Below are positions 1 through 10,067 of a stretch of 64,000 bases of DNA, in pieces (position 1 is the first letter of the stretch; each line of letters starts with the position of its first letter). The notes under the pieces are model-generated. The model saw only the letters and a program-made list of their open reading frames with translations, searched no databases and was not told where the DNA came from. The position numbers were made by a program, and so were the translations under genes. This DNA comes from Isochrysis galbana (Eukaryota > Haptophyta > Isochrysidales > Isochrysidaceae), in the NCBI GenBank assembly GCA_018136815.1, contig CM030931.1:629511-693510 (forward strand). Reading direction: 5' to 3'.

Positions 1-249
1 GGGCCTTCAGCCTGGCTCACCTGCATGACACTCCTGGCGGCTGGCAGCTGGCGGCGACCTCTCTCTCTCCTCGCTCTCTCTCCTCGTGCGTGTGTGACAT
101 TAGAGTGCTTCGAGATATCGGAGCTATCCTCACCGCCATGGAACTTCCAGGTGAGCACCCTCGTTGGATCCGCTGGCGGAGGTCGCAGCAAAGGCGGGGA
201 GGAGTCCGACATGCGCTCATGCGCTGGGCGCTCTCCGAGGAGGGGGGCA

Positions 250-1244
250 CCTAGAGAAACCGGAGTCTCCGAGAGCGATACGTACATCACTAGAATGAAT
301 AACATATGGATATATACTAACACCAACTATCTAGGCGAGACTACAAACACCACCGAGGTAGCAAAACCGGGCGAAGAGAATCATTACTACGCTCCCGCTA
401 AATGGGAAAACGGGCTAAAAGGCCCGAAACATCTCGAATTCCCTCTCGCGGACGAGTACACGCTTAGCGAAAAGAAACAACTAGACCAAATCACCGTGTC
501 GGATATAACACGAGAGCTCAAGGGAGACGGCTCCCGCAGCAAACCTCAGTCAGCGCGGGAAGCGTGGGCTCGCAAGATAGACCTGACGCACGACGAATGG
601 AAGCACGTGGCGAAACTCTACACTTACCCCCTGTTAAAACACACAGACAAACACTTGCACTTCAAACACGTTACGCATAGGAGGCTGGGTACACGCAACC
701 GTTTCACAGCGGCGACCACCACAAAGTGTAGGCTCTGCGGGAAACACAGAGAAAACTCGACGCACCTAGCTAGATGCCCGTCCACGCTCCAGATATTTCA
801 AACCATAGAAGCCGTAGCGGGATACACCGATACACCCCGGCGAAAGACAGATCGACGACTCAAAAACTCAAAGACAGACTATTTGCATACCCGAACTCCC
901 CGACGCCGGATAGCCTCAAAGCCCTCTACCTAATAGCATGGAGATACATCATTAGTGGTGACTTCTACAAGGTGCAATTTGAAAACCACACCTTCCACCA
1001 CGTGCCGGTTATCGAGAGGAGAGTTCTAAGCAGATTCACGGTCCTCGTTAGAGGTCGAGAACCTCCGGACGACTTCTCGACCGCACGCACGCGCAAGGCC
1101 ACCCAGGGAAGGAAGCCGAAAATCAAATCTCCACACGACCTCAGCGCCCCTGTCTTCTCAACTAACAACAAAGGCGCCCTAGTCATGAACACGAATCTAT
1201 CTCTGGTAGCGAAAGCCCTCAACATAGCAGAGCGTCTTGCCTAA
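250..1244 (+). mobile_element. Decayed 3' end of a non-LTR (LINE-type) retrotransposon
   Basis: The frame open from about position 280 to 930 carries a zinc-binding segment of the kind found at the C-terminus of LINE reverse transcriptases (CRLCGKH...HLARCP, near 727-780), preceded by a conserved-looking WKHVAKLYTYPLL block. Between about 800 and 870 the similarity appears to move to another frame, which continues to a stop at 1244 (FENHTFHHVPVIERR, LSRFTVLVRGREPPDD). The piece is therefore 5'-truncated, lacks the polymerase core, and is frameshifted. Its base composition is more AT-rich than the host genes downstream. The assignment rests on the CCHC-like cluster and the context; no catalytic motif is present, so another retroelement tail is possible. 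Confidence 0.55.
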
Positions 1245-1279
1245 CCAAGCGACCCCTCGCCGCGAGCCGCCCACCAAGC

Positions 1280-1640
1280 GACAACAGGCCTTAGTCACAC
1301 TGACCACAGCTGCCTGACACCCAGCACAAGGAACAAACACACATCAGCCGGTAGCCCGATGGCACAGGAGGAAGGCGAGAAACAGGCCGTCGAGAATCGG
1401 TACACACCGTCTGCCACGAAACAGGCCGTCGAGAATCTGTACACACCGTCTGCCACTGGAAACCCACTACACCCAGCCCCTAGGTAGAGCACGAGGGGAC
1501 GAGCCGCAAGGCAGGTGGAGGGGGAGCGAAGGGAAGCGGGCGAGGCTGCGGAGATACTGTGCAGGGTCGCGCGCGCGGCGAGATTATTAAGAAGTTTTTT
1601 TATCTCTACTTCTCTATGATAGAAAAAAAAACCGGCACAG
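1280..1640. repeat. Dispersed repeat shared with 28.6 kb and 32.5-32.85 kb
   Basis: This gene-free stretch contains blocks that recur elsewhere. A block near 1478-1515 (CCTAGGTAGAGCACGAGG, then GCCGCAAGGC) matches 32665-32720. A block near 1561-1605 (GGCGAGATTATTAAGAAG followed by a T run) matches 28595-28630. It also resembles the end of the 32.4-32.86 kb inverted-repeat element. It is probably a degenerate copy of the same non-autonomous element. Confidence 0.55.
1381..1458. repeat. 39-bp direct tandem duplication
   Basis: Two adjacent copies of a 39-bp unit starting AACAGGCCGTCGAGAATC, at 1381 and 1420, differ at one or two bases. The high identity suggests recent slippage. Confidence 0.85.
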
Positions 1641-1766
1641 GTGGGCGCGAGCGAGGCGGAGAGCTCCCCGCTGGCTCTCTCCATTCTCTCCATCCTCGCC
1701 CTCTCGCTCTGGCTGCTCCCCTATCTGCGCGGCCGGGTGCCTCCAACGGAGGCGTTGCCGACTCCG

Positions 1767-3842
1767 ATGGAGCTAAGGATCACGCCCACCACCGTCCACG
1801 GCCTCACCGACGAGAGGCGCGATCAGATCGAGCGACTGGAGCGGCTGGACGCACTCGATGCGAGGGACAGGAAAGAGCGCCAAGAGGCCAAGGAGATCGA
1901 GGGGGCAAAGCGGGTGCGGCTGGAAGCGCTTGAGGCGGTAGAGGTTAAGGACGACCAGCTCGCTGCGCGCGAGCTCGTCAGCTACCTCATCAAGCAGTGT
2001 GGCCAGTCGCACCTGGCGGCAGTGTGGCCCGACCTGCTCGAGCCAACACATAGCCCGTCACCCAAGGAGCGCCAGCTATTGGCACAGCTGATCGGGCTGG
2101 AGCGCAGCCTATCTGGCGGTCTAGAAGGTTATATTTCTCGAGCCAAGCGGCTGCTGCACGACTCGCATCTTGGAGTCAACCCACTTGAGGGCTACATCCC
2201 ATCCATCCCAACTGGGGTGGACCTTAGCTTTGGTGACGCCTCCTTCCTGGAGTATGAGGCTGAAGGCATGAGCGCGATCGGTTCTACCGCCTTTGTCCTA
2301 GTGGCCGGCGGGCTCGGTGAGCGCCTTGGCTTCTCCGGGATCAAGCTTGCCTTACCCACCGAGATCGCAACTTCGATGACATATCTCGAGTACTACGCCA
2401 CATACATCCGCGAGCTTGGCTCCAAGGCAGGACTCCAGCAAGGCCTGCCTCTCGTCATCATGACATCCAATGACACCCACGAGAAGACCCTCGAACTGCT
2501 GGCTGATCACAATTACTATGGCCTCAATCGCACATCCGTGCATCTACTCCGGCAGCAGGCTGTGCCATGCTTGGCAGATGGCGATGGGGCCCTGGCCTTG
2601 GATCCGCACGACATGTACCGGTTGCTCACAAAGCCAAACGGCCACGGAGAGGTGCATCGACTCCTGCATACCTCTGGAATCGCTGTATCACTCTTGGACG
2701 CTGGGGTGCATCATCTGTGCTTCTTCCAGGACACGAATGCGCTCGTCTTTCATGCCATTCCCGCTGCACTCGGCGTATCCATCCGGAAAAACCTTGCCCT
2801 GAATTTTGTTTCTGTTAAACGACGGGCAGGCGACGCATCAGGAGCGCTGATCCGTCTCACACATGCGCAGAGTGGGCAGAGTGTTCTTGCAAACGTCGAA
2901 TACAACCAGCTGGAGCCCTTGCTACGAACGGCTTCAGGAGGAGACGCGGGAGACGATCCGGATCCTGCCACTGGCCTGTCGCCCTACCCTGGAAACTGCA
3001 ATCAGCTTGTCATCGCCCTGAAGCCATACGTTGAGGTTTTGAGGGTGCGTAAGCTATGCATGCCCAAAAATATCCTGCTGTAGTGAGCTCGTCCCTAATC
3101 ACCCATTTTCATCCTCCCTCAGGTCACTGGCGGGATCATGCCCGAGTTTGTCAACCCCAAGTATATCGACTCGTCCCGCACAATGTTGAAGTCTCCAACG
3201 CGCCTCGAATGCATGATGCAAGACCTGCCGTGGATACTGCCCCCAGATGCCAGCGTCTCGTTCACGTCAATGGACGGCACTTTCACATATTCTCCGGCAA
3301 AGAATTCGCTCGCGGATGCACGCAAAAAGGCGGAAGCCCAGCTCTCTCCGGCGTGCGCCTCGTCAGCTGAGATGATGTTATATTCTTGCAACACGCATAT
3401 CCTACGGCTCGCAGGAGCCACCGTGCCACCAGCCGACATTCAAAGCCTAGGCGGCGTCGCTGCGCTTCCGCGCACACCCTTGGTCATCTTGTCTCCCGCC
3501 TTCAAGCCTAGCATTGGTGCGGCGCTCTCACGGCTCCCAGGAGGTGGCGCTATTTCGATCACCGCTAGGTCTGCTCTTGTGCTAGATGGCGACATCACGG
3601 TCAAATCTCTTTCGTTAGATGGCGCATTGCGCATCATTGCCACTCCAGGCGCTCGTGTGACGATAACGCGGCTGCGTGTCGTCAACAAAGGATGGCGATT
3701 GCGCGAGCTGTGCGAGGAAGAGACTGCACTGAATGCAACTCCTGAAGTGCTCCGTTTGCGTGGCTACGCACTCGAGGTGGACGAAGAGCGTGTGCTTCGG
3801 TTTGAGCATCCGGGCAACTACGTCATCAACGAGACTTCCTAA
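1767..3842 (+). CDS. USP: UDP-sugar pyrophosphorylase (USP), two exons
   Basis: Exons 1767-3044 and 3123-3842; the 78-bp intron (GTGCGT...CCTCAG) is phase 0 and rejoins EVLR to VTGGIMPEFVNPKY. The product is about 665 aa, near the plant USP length of ~615. The enzyme makes UDP-sugars from UTP and several sugar-1-phosphates, normally in the cytosol. The nucleotide-binding loop AGGLGERLGFSGIK lies near residue 180, with GHGEVH near 290, FFQDTN, NVEYNQL, NPKYIDSSRT, STRLECMMQD-like PTRLECMMQDLPW, and a left-handed helix-type end (LSLDGALRI, NKGWRL), all in family order. The frame stays open upstream to 1641, but that codon is GTG. The first ATG is 1767, and a CT-rich tract at 1664-1720 resembles the leaders of neighbouring genes. 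The N-terminal ~65 residues are charged and unlike plant USP. Confidence 0.95.
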
Positions 3843-4200
3843 TCCGACCGTATGGTGGAGCTCCTTTGTACCAGGTTGTGCGAGACCATAAACTATCTTT
3901 CCCATTCTATCTCCAACTAAGTGATCCCCGTGCTTGCGCAACTGAGATGATAGTGTGCGTTGCGCACGACACATGACACATGACAAATAAATAAATAACA
4001 TCATGTTATTGTCGCCGCGCACGCGACTTTGGAGCCATTACTTCCACGCATGCGTGCTACGAAACCTTTTAATATTCTTAAAATCATGTTATTGTCGCCG
4101 CGCACGCGACTTTGGAGCCATTACTTCCACGCATGCGTGCTAGCAAAAACCTTTCAATATTCTCGCCCCAAAATAGGATCCTGGCGTGGGCGGCTATTTG
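3843..4200. repeat. 3' flank of USP with two 83-bp tandem copies (4001-4166)
   Basis: Copies start at 4001 and 4084 with TCATGTTATTGTCGCCGCGC and end with a CCTTTTAATATTCT-type block. That terminal block also occurs near 4470-4490 and 32440-32455, so the unit probably carries the end of a dispersed element. No gene is visible. Confidence 0.8.
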
Positions 4201-4690
4201 ACTGAGGGTGGAGGGAGGGGCGCTCCGGCTAGCGTCTAGCGTAGGTAGAAAGCTAGTGACTAGTGAAGAGCTGGATGGGATAAGGATAAGGGGAAGGGTG
4301 CCTGCAGGCTGCAAGCTGCCTGCGCTTGCCGCGGCAAGAAGCCCTGTCTTGAATGACAGTGAGTGGTGCCTGCGCTTGCCGCAGCAAGAAGCCCTGTCTC
4401 GAAAGAGAGTGAGTGCTAGTCCCGTCCCCTTGTCGCACCGCGACCCATAAACATTAAACATTGTTAAAAATTATACATTTAGTATTCTCGCCTCGGCCTC
4501 GCGCGTGGCTTTGGGACTTTGTTTTGTAGCCACGCCCCTGACCCTTACAATAAAATTGCAACTAGGAATATGGCATATTAATATGGATGGGCCCCTGCAC
4601 CTCACACAAGAAAGAGGCGCACCTCGAAACTCGAAACTCAAGGTGCCAAATATCGAGATCACGAAAGGCCCTCCCGGACCCCGCCATCTG
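4200..4690. repeat. Repeat-rich spacer with a 50-bp tandem pair (4321-4420)
   Basis: TGCGCTTGCCGCRGCAAGAA occurs at 4321 and 4371, giving two diverged 50-bp units; each contains a short inverted repeat (CTTGCCGCGGCAAG). The block near 4480-4545 (ATTCTCGCCTCG...GCCACGCCCCTG) resembles the ends of the 32.4-32.86 kb element. Confidence 0.6.
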
Positions 4691-4870
4691 TAGGGCGGTC
4701 AAACAGTGTTTTTTTAGAAGGGGTGAAAAAATGACCATCTCAGAATTGAGGAAATTTGAGGATTTTTTTCGGGAGAAAGTTCCCAATACACCCAACTAGC
4801 ACATATCCGGGGCCCATTAGGACCCGGACACCCCCCCTTGAGCCCCCACAACAAAACGTTATCAAAAACT
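4690..4870 (+). repeat. Dispersed repeat with AGGGCGGTCAAACAG terminus
   Basis: The sequence from TAGGGCGGTCAAACAG at 4691 to the ACAAAACGT block near 4852 is matched at 62486-62700, including AAAATGACCATCTCAG, GAGGATTTTTTTCGG, ACATATCCGGGGCCCATTAG and CCCCCACAACAAAACG. The same ~15-bp terminus starts otherwise different repeats at 9251, 6537 (-) and 54693 (-). Confidence 0.8.
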
Positions 4871-4900
4871 GACAAAAGACGCTAAAATCGCAAAAGCTAA

Positions 4901-5515
4901 AAAAGCCCAACTTCGAACCGATGCCGGGCGCGCTGCGTGGCCGTTTTCGACGATCCATCCGGATGGGGGTCCCCTCCGGACACCAAATACACAGGGGCCA
5001 CCCACACAGTCACGCCAATCGGGCGGGGCGCGCGCCGAAATCTCATTGAAATCAGCCATCCGTGGAGCCCATTTGACGGTTGACGTCTCCGAGGGAGGCC
5101 CGGAGAGCCCAACTTCGAACCGATGCCGGACGCGCTGCGCGCCCGTTTTCGACGATCCATCCGGATGGGGGACCCCGTCAGACACCAAATACACAGGGGC
5201 CACCCACACAGTCACGCCAATCGGGCGGGCCGCGCGCCGAAATCTCGTTGAAATCAGCCATCCGTGGAGCCCATTCGACGTTTGACGTCTCCGAGAAAGG
5301 CCTCCGAGGGAGGCCCGGAGAGCCCAACTTCGAACTGATGCCGGACGCGCTACGCGCCCGTTTTCGACGATCCATCCGGATGGGGGACCCCGTCGGACAC
5401 CAAATACACAGGGGCTACTCACACAGTTACGCCAATCGGGTGGGCCGCGCGCCGAAATTTCGTCGCAGTCAGCCGTCTGCAGACCCCTTTGAATGTTGAC
5501 GTCTAACGTCACCGC
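4901..5515. repeat. Three-copy ~205-bp satellite
   Basis: The unit beginning CCCAACTTCGAACYGATGCC recurs with starts of the core CTTCGAAC at 4911, 5113 and 5328 (spacings 202 and 215). Each unit contains GACGATCCATCCGGATGGGG, CACCAAATACACAGGGGC and CACGCCAATCGGG. The units are diverged; the third contains the most changes and runs into a GC-rich end at 5515. The minus strand is open through all units (to about 5593), but a frame kept open by a repeat whose spacing is not always a multiple of 3 is weak evidence for a gene. Confidence 0.85.
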
Positions 5516-6052
5516 GGGAGCGCCGCCGCCGCCACCACCCCCACTTACTGGCCCATCCCCGCCGCCGCTTTCGTCGATGCTTACTACAGGCATAGAGGCT
5601 GACTGTTAAAGGCTCTCTGCCTCAACTTACCACCGGAGGTCGACGGACGCCGCGTCGGCTCCGCGGTCTACGGCTTTCCTTGACTTCTATGTCAAGTGTT
5701 GCCAAGACCTTGATTTGCGCCTTCGCTGCGCGAGCTCCGCGTGCCTGGAGCGCTTTTGTTGCGCCGTCGCGCGTCATTGGCAGTATGGATTGATGTCCCA
5801 GCATACCGCCTGCCAAGCCCACCACCCAGCGGCAGAAGGTGATATCTGCTCTGGGTGGTGGGTTCCCGCCAGATGCGCTGTGAGGCGTTCTGGCAGGATC
5901 TTGGGCTTTCCTCCTCGCCGTGGCGTTGAGGGCCACGACGTGGCCCGTCCTGAGGCCGCCCACGGGTCTCACCTCACTGACCAGCGCCGTATCTGGCACT
6001 GTCAGAGAGAGGAGGACCGCGAAGGCAGCCTCAACGCGGAGGCTCGTCAGCC
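5516..6052. other. Spacer before the inverted repeat; no gene supported
   Basis: A long minus-strand open frame (5622-6287) covers this stretch and runs into the repeat arm at 6053-6537. Its first part shares the protein-level string PTIPTRPSQD with a copy at 9.85 kb. It resembles no family I know and is more likely part of a repeat than a host gene. Confidence 0.4.
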
Positions 6053-6537
6053 ACGCGTGGACGGCCGCGTTGGTGAGCTGGTCCTGGTTCTCGATGCCGA
6101 GTTCGAGTGAGGGCAAATCCTGCGAGGGGCGGGTCGGGATGGTCGGGGTGGGGTCTGTGGCAGCCAGTGTAGCCGCGTGCGCGCGCTTTGAGAAGCTGGG
6201 TGGGCTGCGCGGGCAATGATGCCAGTGGGTCAGGGGGTGGTCGGACTGTCGGCAGCCCGACACGGCGCTGCATCGGGCGGGAATCAAATGCCGAATGTAG
6301 CTTAGATATCAAGGAACCGATCCCCCCGCGGGCGCGACCGCCAATTCTTTACGGGTAGAGCGTGAGTGCGCGTGACGGAGGGGGAGAGAGGGGGGGCGGA
6401 TCGCACCATTTCTTGGCGAAGATTTTCGTCGCGTCAGGTAGCCCCCCCGGGAGGTTTTTTATTGGGCATCGCGCCACGGTCAAAAAATGCAGCCCAACCC
6501 CTACTATTAGTTAAAAAGCCCCTGTTTGACCGCCCTA
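6053..6537 (-). repeat. Arm 1 of a large inverted repeat (partner 9251-9960)
   Basis: Read on the minus strand, 6537 to 6202 matches 9251 to 9602 nearly base for base, from CGGTCAAACAGG through GCCCAATAAAAA, CGCTCTACCCGTAAAGA-like and GCATTTGATTCCCGCC to GGCAATGATGCCAG. A second block, 6165 to 6053, matches 9847 to 9960. The partner arm has about 244 bp of extra DNA between these blocks. The arms flank the radical-SAM-like gene. Confidence 0.85.
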
Positions 6538-6567
6538 CCCCTACCATCTGACCCGTGCCCAAGGAAG

Positions 6568-6735
6568 TGCACCTGGGCTGCACCCCGGAAACCGAAGACA
6601 AAGGAACGAAGGGGGGAAGGGAAAGAGACGGAGACGGAGAGAAGGGGCTAGGGCTAGCTGCTAGGGGCGGTGTCAGATAGTAGGCGATAAAAGCCGGCCG
6701 CTAGTAGGTGCTTTAGCCCTGAATCTTCAGCTATT
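6568..6735 (+). repeat. Dispersed repeat family 'CCGGAAACCGAAG', copy 1
   Basis: It starts near CACCCCGGAAACCGAAG and ends with GTAGGTG...TTTAGCCCTGAATCTTCAG and a T run. Similar copies are at 20565-20720 and 36548-36710, with fragments at 32880-32925 and, inverted, 62895-62960. The purine-rich middle and T-run end are shared. No coding capacity is seen. Confidence 0.75.
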
Positions 6736-6912
6736 TTTTTGCAGCTGAAAAGCCCCACATAATTTTAGTCATTTCCCCACTTTTGTTCGACCACCCAAAC
6801 ATGGCAAATTTTTTATAAAACTTTTATGCAATTGCAATTGCAATTGCCAGCTCGCAACCCATTGACGAAAATATGATTTATATGACGAAAATACTAAATT
6901 ACTCTACTTAAA

Positions 6913-7650
6913 ATGAACCTGTTGGCCGTCGGAGCGTCGGTCGAGGCTCTCTTCGCTGTCGCAGGGTCTCCAATGCAGTTCTCAGCCATCACCTATGCCT
7001 TGGGCAGGGCCATCTACGTGAGCTTGACCAACCGTTGCAACGCACAGACGCTCATTGCCACCCGAGGGCCCTCATTCGCCATGCCGCAGTCCTCTGGCTT
7101 CACGCCTCTGCCTGAGGGGTTCGAGCCCACCGCAGATGAAGTGGTCGCCGCGGTCCGCGCGCAGCTGGATCTACTGCCGGAGGCCGATGGGCCGGTGCCA
7201 GTGGTTTTTGCGGGGCTTGGAGAGCCGCTCTTACGTCTTGACGTCTTGCTCACAGCTGCAAGCTCCCTCAATCATGCATACATGGGCGGGGTCAACATTC
7301 GAGTTTCCAGCAACGGCCTGGTTCCTCGCCACCTGTCGCAGCAGGTTGCGCGCTCGCTTAGAGAGGCTGGGGTGCGCAAGGCTACAATAGCCCTTGCGAG
7401 TGCCGATGATGCGCAGTACGACCAGCTTCTCATCCCGCGCGGTGCGGCCGTTGTTTCATCAACAGTATCAGATTCAGAGGTGGAAGTCCCCAAGTTGGCT
7501 GACATGTGCACATTTGTGCGAGCACTGGTGTCTGAAGAGCTAGAGGTTGAGTGTGCTACTGTGGCTCATCCATCAGTGGATCTTACTGAGGCCGAAGTGC
7601 TGGCGCGGTCATTGGGCACATCATTTCGTTGTCGATCATATCACTCATAG
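6913..7650 (+). CDS. Radical-SAM-like protein without cluster cysteines
   Basis: A single-exon frame of 245 aa opening at the ATG after an AT-rich leader (CAATTGCAATTGCAATTG at 6830-6847). It has IYVSLTNRCN near residues 34-43, a TRGPSFAMP block, VVFAGLGEPLLR near 97-108 (the GGEP-like strand of radical SAM barrels) and VRVSSNGL-like IRVSSNGLVP near 130. This order (TNRCN, GEP, NG) follows the radical SAM core. The expected CX3CX2C that holds the 4Fe-4S cluster is absent: after the single Cys of NRCN the spacing cysteines are Thr/Leu/Ala. It may be a family that lost the cluster and does something else, or a degraded copy. The window shows no pathway partners. The upstream composition differs from that of the other genes here. 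Confidence 0.5.
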   Translation: MNLLAVGASVEALFAVAGSPMQFSAITYALGRAIYVSLTNRCNAQTLIATRGPSFAMPQSSGFTPLPEGFEPTADEVVAAVRAQLDLLPEADGPVPVVFAGLGEPLLRLDVLLTAASSLNHAYMGGVNIRVSSNGLVPRHLSQQVARSLREAGVRKATIALASADDAQYDQLLIPRGAAVVSSTVSDSEVEVPKLADMCTFVRALVSEELEVECATVAHPSVDLTEAEVLARSLGTSFRCRSYHS

Positions 7651-8203
7651 GCACAAGCCATAATTTCATCTTCATTGTCTTGGACGCTTTGAAAGAAGGT
7701 CGTCATGGTTTGACATAACACACTACGAAGAACTTTGAGCCTTGAGGTATAGATTCTTCCCGTCTCCCAGCACCTTATCATCGTTTGCCTGATATCGTGA
7801 TGGGTTAGATCTAGATGCTCGCCTTCCACCTCATCTACCGGCTTGTGAATGGCGCATGAGCCGCCAGGAGGCGCTGTCCTAGCCCTCCCCCCAAGTTTGA
7901 CCCAAAGTAGTGCATATGGCCCAAACCCCCGGAAACCAATATCAAGGGAACGACGGGGGGGCGCGGAAGGGGGAGCGAGCGCGAGATGAGGGCGATGCCG
8001 TCGGGACCTGTGGGCCCGTGGGGAGGGTAGATGTAGATGGATGGCATCTTCAATCTTCAAAGGTTTTTTACCAACCTACTTTTATAAGTAGAGGTAGAGG
8101 TCAATGGTCAATGGGGGCCTGGCGCCCTGTGTGGACTCAAGTGAGTTCTTTTGTATATGTGTAGGTCCTAATCCCATAGTGGCAACGTGGGGTGTTGTCG
8201 GGA
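7651..8203. other. Spacer with one CAACCTACTTTTATAAGT repeat
   Basis: No gene seen. At 8072-8132 a copy of a dispersed family starts with CAACCTACTTTTATAAGT and runs into AATGGGGGCCTGGCGCCC. Other copies lie at 23911, 28400, 36436 (-) and 36735. Confidence 0.6.
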
Positions 8204-9172
8204 CTAAGGCTAGTAACCGGATAGCTGGGTATCTAGATACCCAGCTACTCACCACCCATTTCCACTACCCACCTCCATGCGGGTAGGGGCGTCTCTCCTA
8301 CCCACTGGGTCTGGGTAGTGAAAAGTCACTATTCAGGATATTCACGCGAGTAGGGCGGCGGAGCCGCCCTCTAATAGCAGTGCGCGCGCTCTACCGCGCG
8401 CGTACCAACAGCCGCCTGTGTCGCGCTTTTGGCTCTATCGGGCGCATGCCGTATAGTAGCAGTAGCTTCCTAGCACCTACACTGTGTGTTGTGCCTCTCC
8501 ACAAATGCATTGGATGTACATAGAGTAATATACATGATCAACACACGCACTGCACACGCACTGCACACGCATGTGCGCACGCATCACGCACACTATCACC
8601 ATCACACATCACACAGCGGCACGACAAGTGCAGAGAAAGAAGCCTCGCGCGACAGGAACACAAACACACACTCTTACTCTGCGATGGCCTCGCCGACGCC
8701 GACGCGCGCTTTCCCCTTGGAGTATGTATAGCTTCATAGCTAGCTTCTGACTTCTGAGGACCTTTCGAGGTTCTCTTCGTCATGATTCTCGTATCTAAAA
8801 ATGGAACACCTCTCCAGCTCAAGCTACAAGCATGTGGTGGATTTTGAATTGTGGAGCAAATTCAAAAATCAAAAAGCAAAAAGCTTAAAGCTTGGTTGGA
8901 GTTGGAGACTGGGCTTGAATAGGCCTGTTGGAGACGTGTTGAGGTAGTAAATATATGGTGTATGGTGCTAGTATATTGTGCAAATATGTGAGGGCGCGGA
9001 CGCTCTAGCAGCCTAGCCGGGTATCTAGATACCCAGAATACCCAGATGCTTTTTCCACTACCACTATCTAACCAGATAGGGGTGGGTCACTACCACTATC
9101 TAACCAGTTAGGCTTGGGTGAACTACCCACAATATCCGGTTAGGCCCAAATCAAAGTGGTTACTAGCCTTAG
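8204..9172. mobile_element. 969-bp non-autonomous TIR element, TSD TCGGGA
   Basis: The ends are perfect 15-bp inverted repeats (CTAAGGCTAGTAACC at 8204; GGTTACTAGCCTTAG ending at 9172), flanked by TCGGGA at 8198-8203 and 9173-9178. Because the TIR and flank share letters, the exact TSD length could be read differently. Just inside each end is the palindrome GGGTATCTAGATACCC (near 8227 and 9019). The interior has only short frames and CA-rich DNA (8530-8610), so it would depend on a transposase supplied elsewhere. The length and TIR fit a MITE-like DNA transposon; I cannot assign the superfamily. Confidence 0.85.
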
Positions 9173-9250
9173 TCGGGACACGGGTTCTCGCCGTTGCGCT
9201 AGCGCTATGTTCATGCCTATGATCTACACAATGTTGCTGACTATCACTGG

Positions 9251-9960
9251 TAAGGCGGTCAAACAGGGGCTTTTTAACTACTAGTAAGGGTTGGGCTGAT
9301 TTTTTGACCGTGGCGCGATGCCCAATAAAAAAGCTCCGGGGGGGGGGGGCTACCTGACGCTACGAAAATCTTCGCCAAGAAATGATGCGATTCGCGTGCG
9401 ATTCGCCCCCCCTCTCCCCCCCTCCGTCACGCGCGCTCACGCTCTACCCGTAAAGATTTGGTGGTCGCGCCCGCGGGGGGATCGGTTCCTTTATATCTAA
9501 GCCACATTCGGCATTTGATTCCCGCCCGATGCAGCGCCGTGTCGGGCTGCCGACCGTCCGACCACCCCCTGACCCTCTGGCATCATTGCCCGCGCAGCCC
9601 AAACAGCTCGCTCCTCACAGCGCGCGCACGCGGTTACCCTGGCTACCAGAGGCCCTGTTGCTGTTGCGTTAGGGGGAGCGCGCGAACGCCCTCCATGCCC
9701 CACGACACGCTCTATTTTTAGAACGTGTCTCCCCTCCCGGCGCCCCGCCCTTCCCTCTCCTCCCTCGCACCACGCCCGCATGCAACCACTTCCCAAACCA
9801 CAGCCAGTCCCAGCCACTGACTTCCCAGTCGATCCCCTCGAGCAACAGGCCCCCACCCCGACCATCCCGACCCGCCCCTCGCAGGATTCGCCCTCTCTCG
9901 AACTCGGCATCGAGAACCAGGACCAGTTCACCATCGCGGCCGTCCACGCGTGGCTGACGC
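9251..9960 (+). repeat. Arm 2 of the large inverted repeat
   Basis: This is the partner of 6053-6537. The segment 9603-9846 that the other arm lacks contains a block (GGAGCGCGCGAACGCCCTCC through CCTCCCTCGCACC, 9674-9772) found again at 46200-46300, and ACAGCCAGTCCCAGCCACT (9800) found again at 46732. The family is therefore mosaic. Confidence 0.8.
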
Positions 9961-10067
9961 TTCAGCCCGTCAGCACCTCCGAAGTCGTCTCCTCCGCCGC
10001 GCCTGCCGCCGGCATGCCTCCCTCCTCATTGCCCTCAGGCCCTATGGGCCACTCCAATTCGTCACAT
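9950..10067 (+). repeat. LTR-end fragment related to the 37-45 kb Ty3 element
   Basis: From CTTCAGCCCGTCAGCACC to CCACTCCAATTCGTCA this matches the 3' end of the LTR of the Ty3/gypsy element (read on its own strand), with scattered differences, and stops exactly at the LTR terminus CGTCA. It is the tail of a related solo LTR or a recombinant of one. Confidence 0.7.

Noticed and set aside
1641-1766. N-terminal extension of USP with a hydrophobic stretch
   Set aside because: It would begin at GTG; the hydrophobic residues come from a CT-rich leader like those before other genes. The ATG at 1767 is preferred.
4862-5593. 243-codon minus-strand frame considered as a gene
   Set aside because: It coincides with the 205-bp satellite and has no motif outside the repeat.
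9500-9540. GCATTTGATTCCCGCCC considered as a tRNA B-box/3' end
   Set aside because: No cloverleaf arms or anticodon stem can be drawn around it, and it recurs in a repeat arm at 6270.
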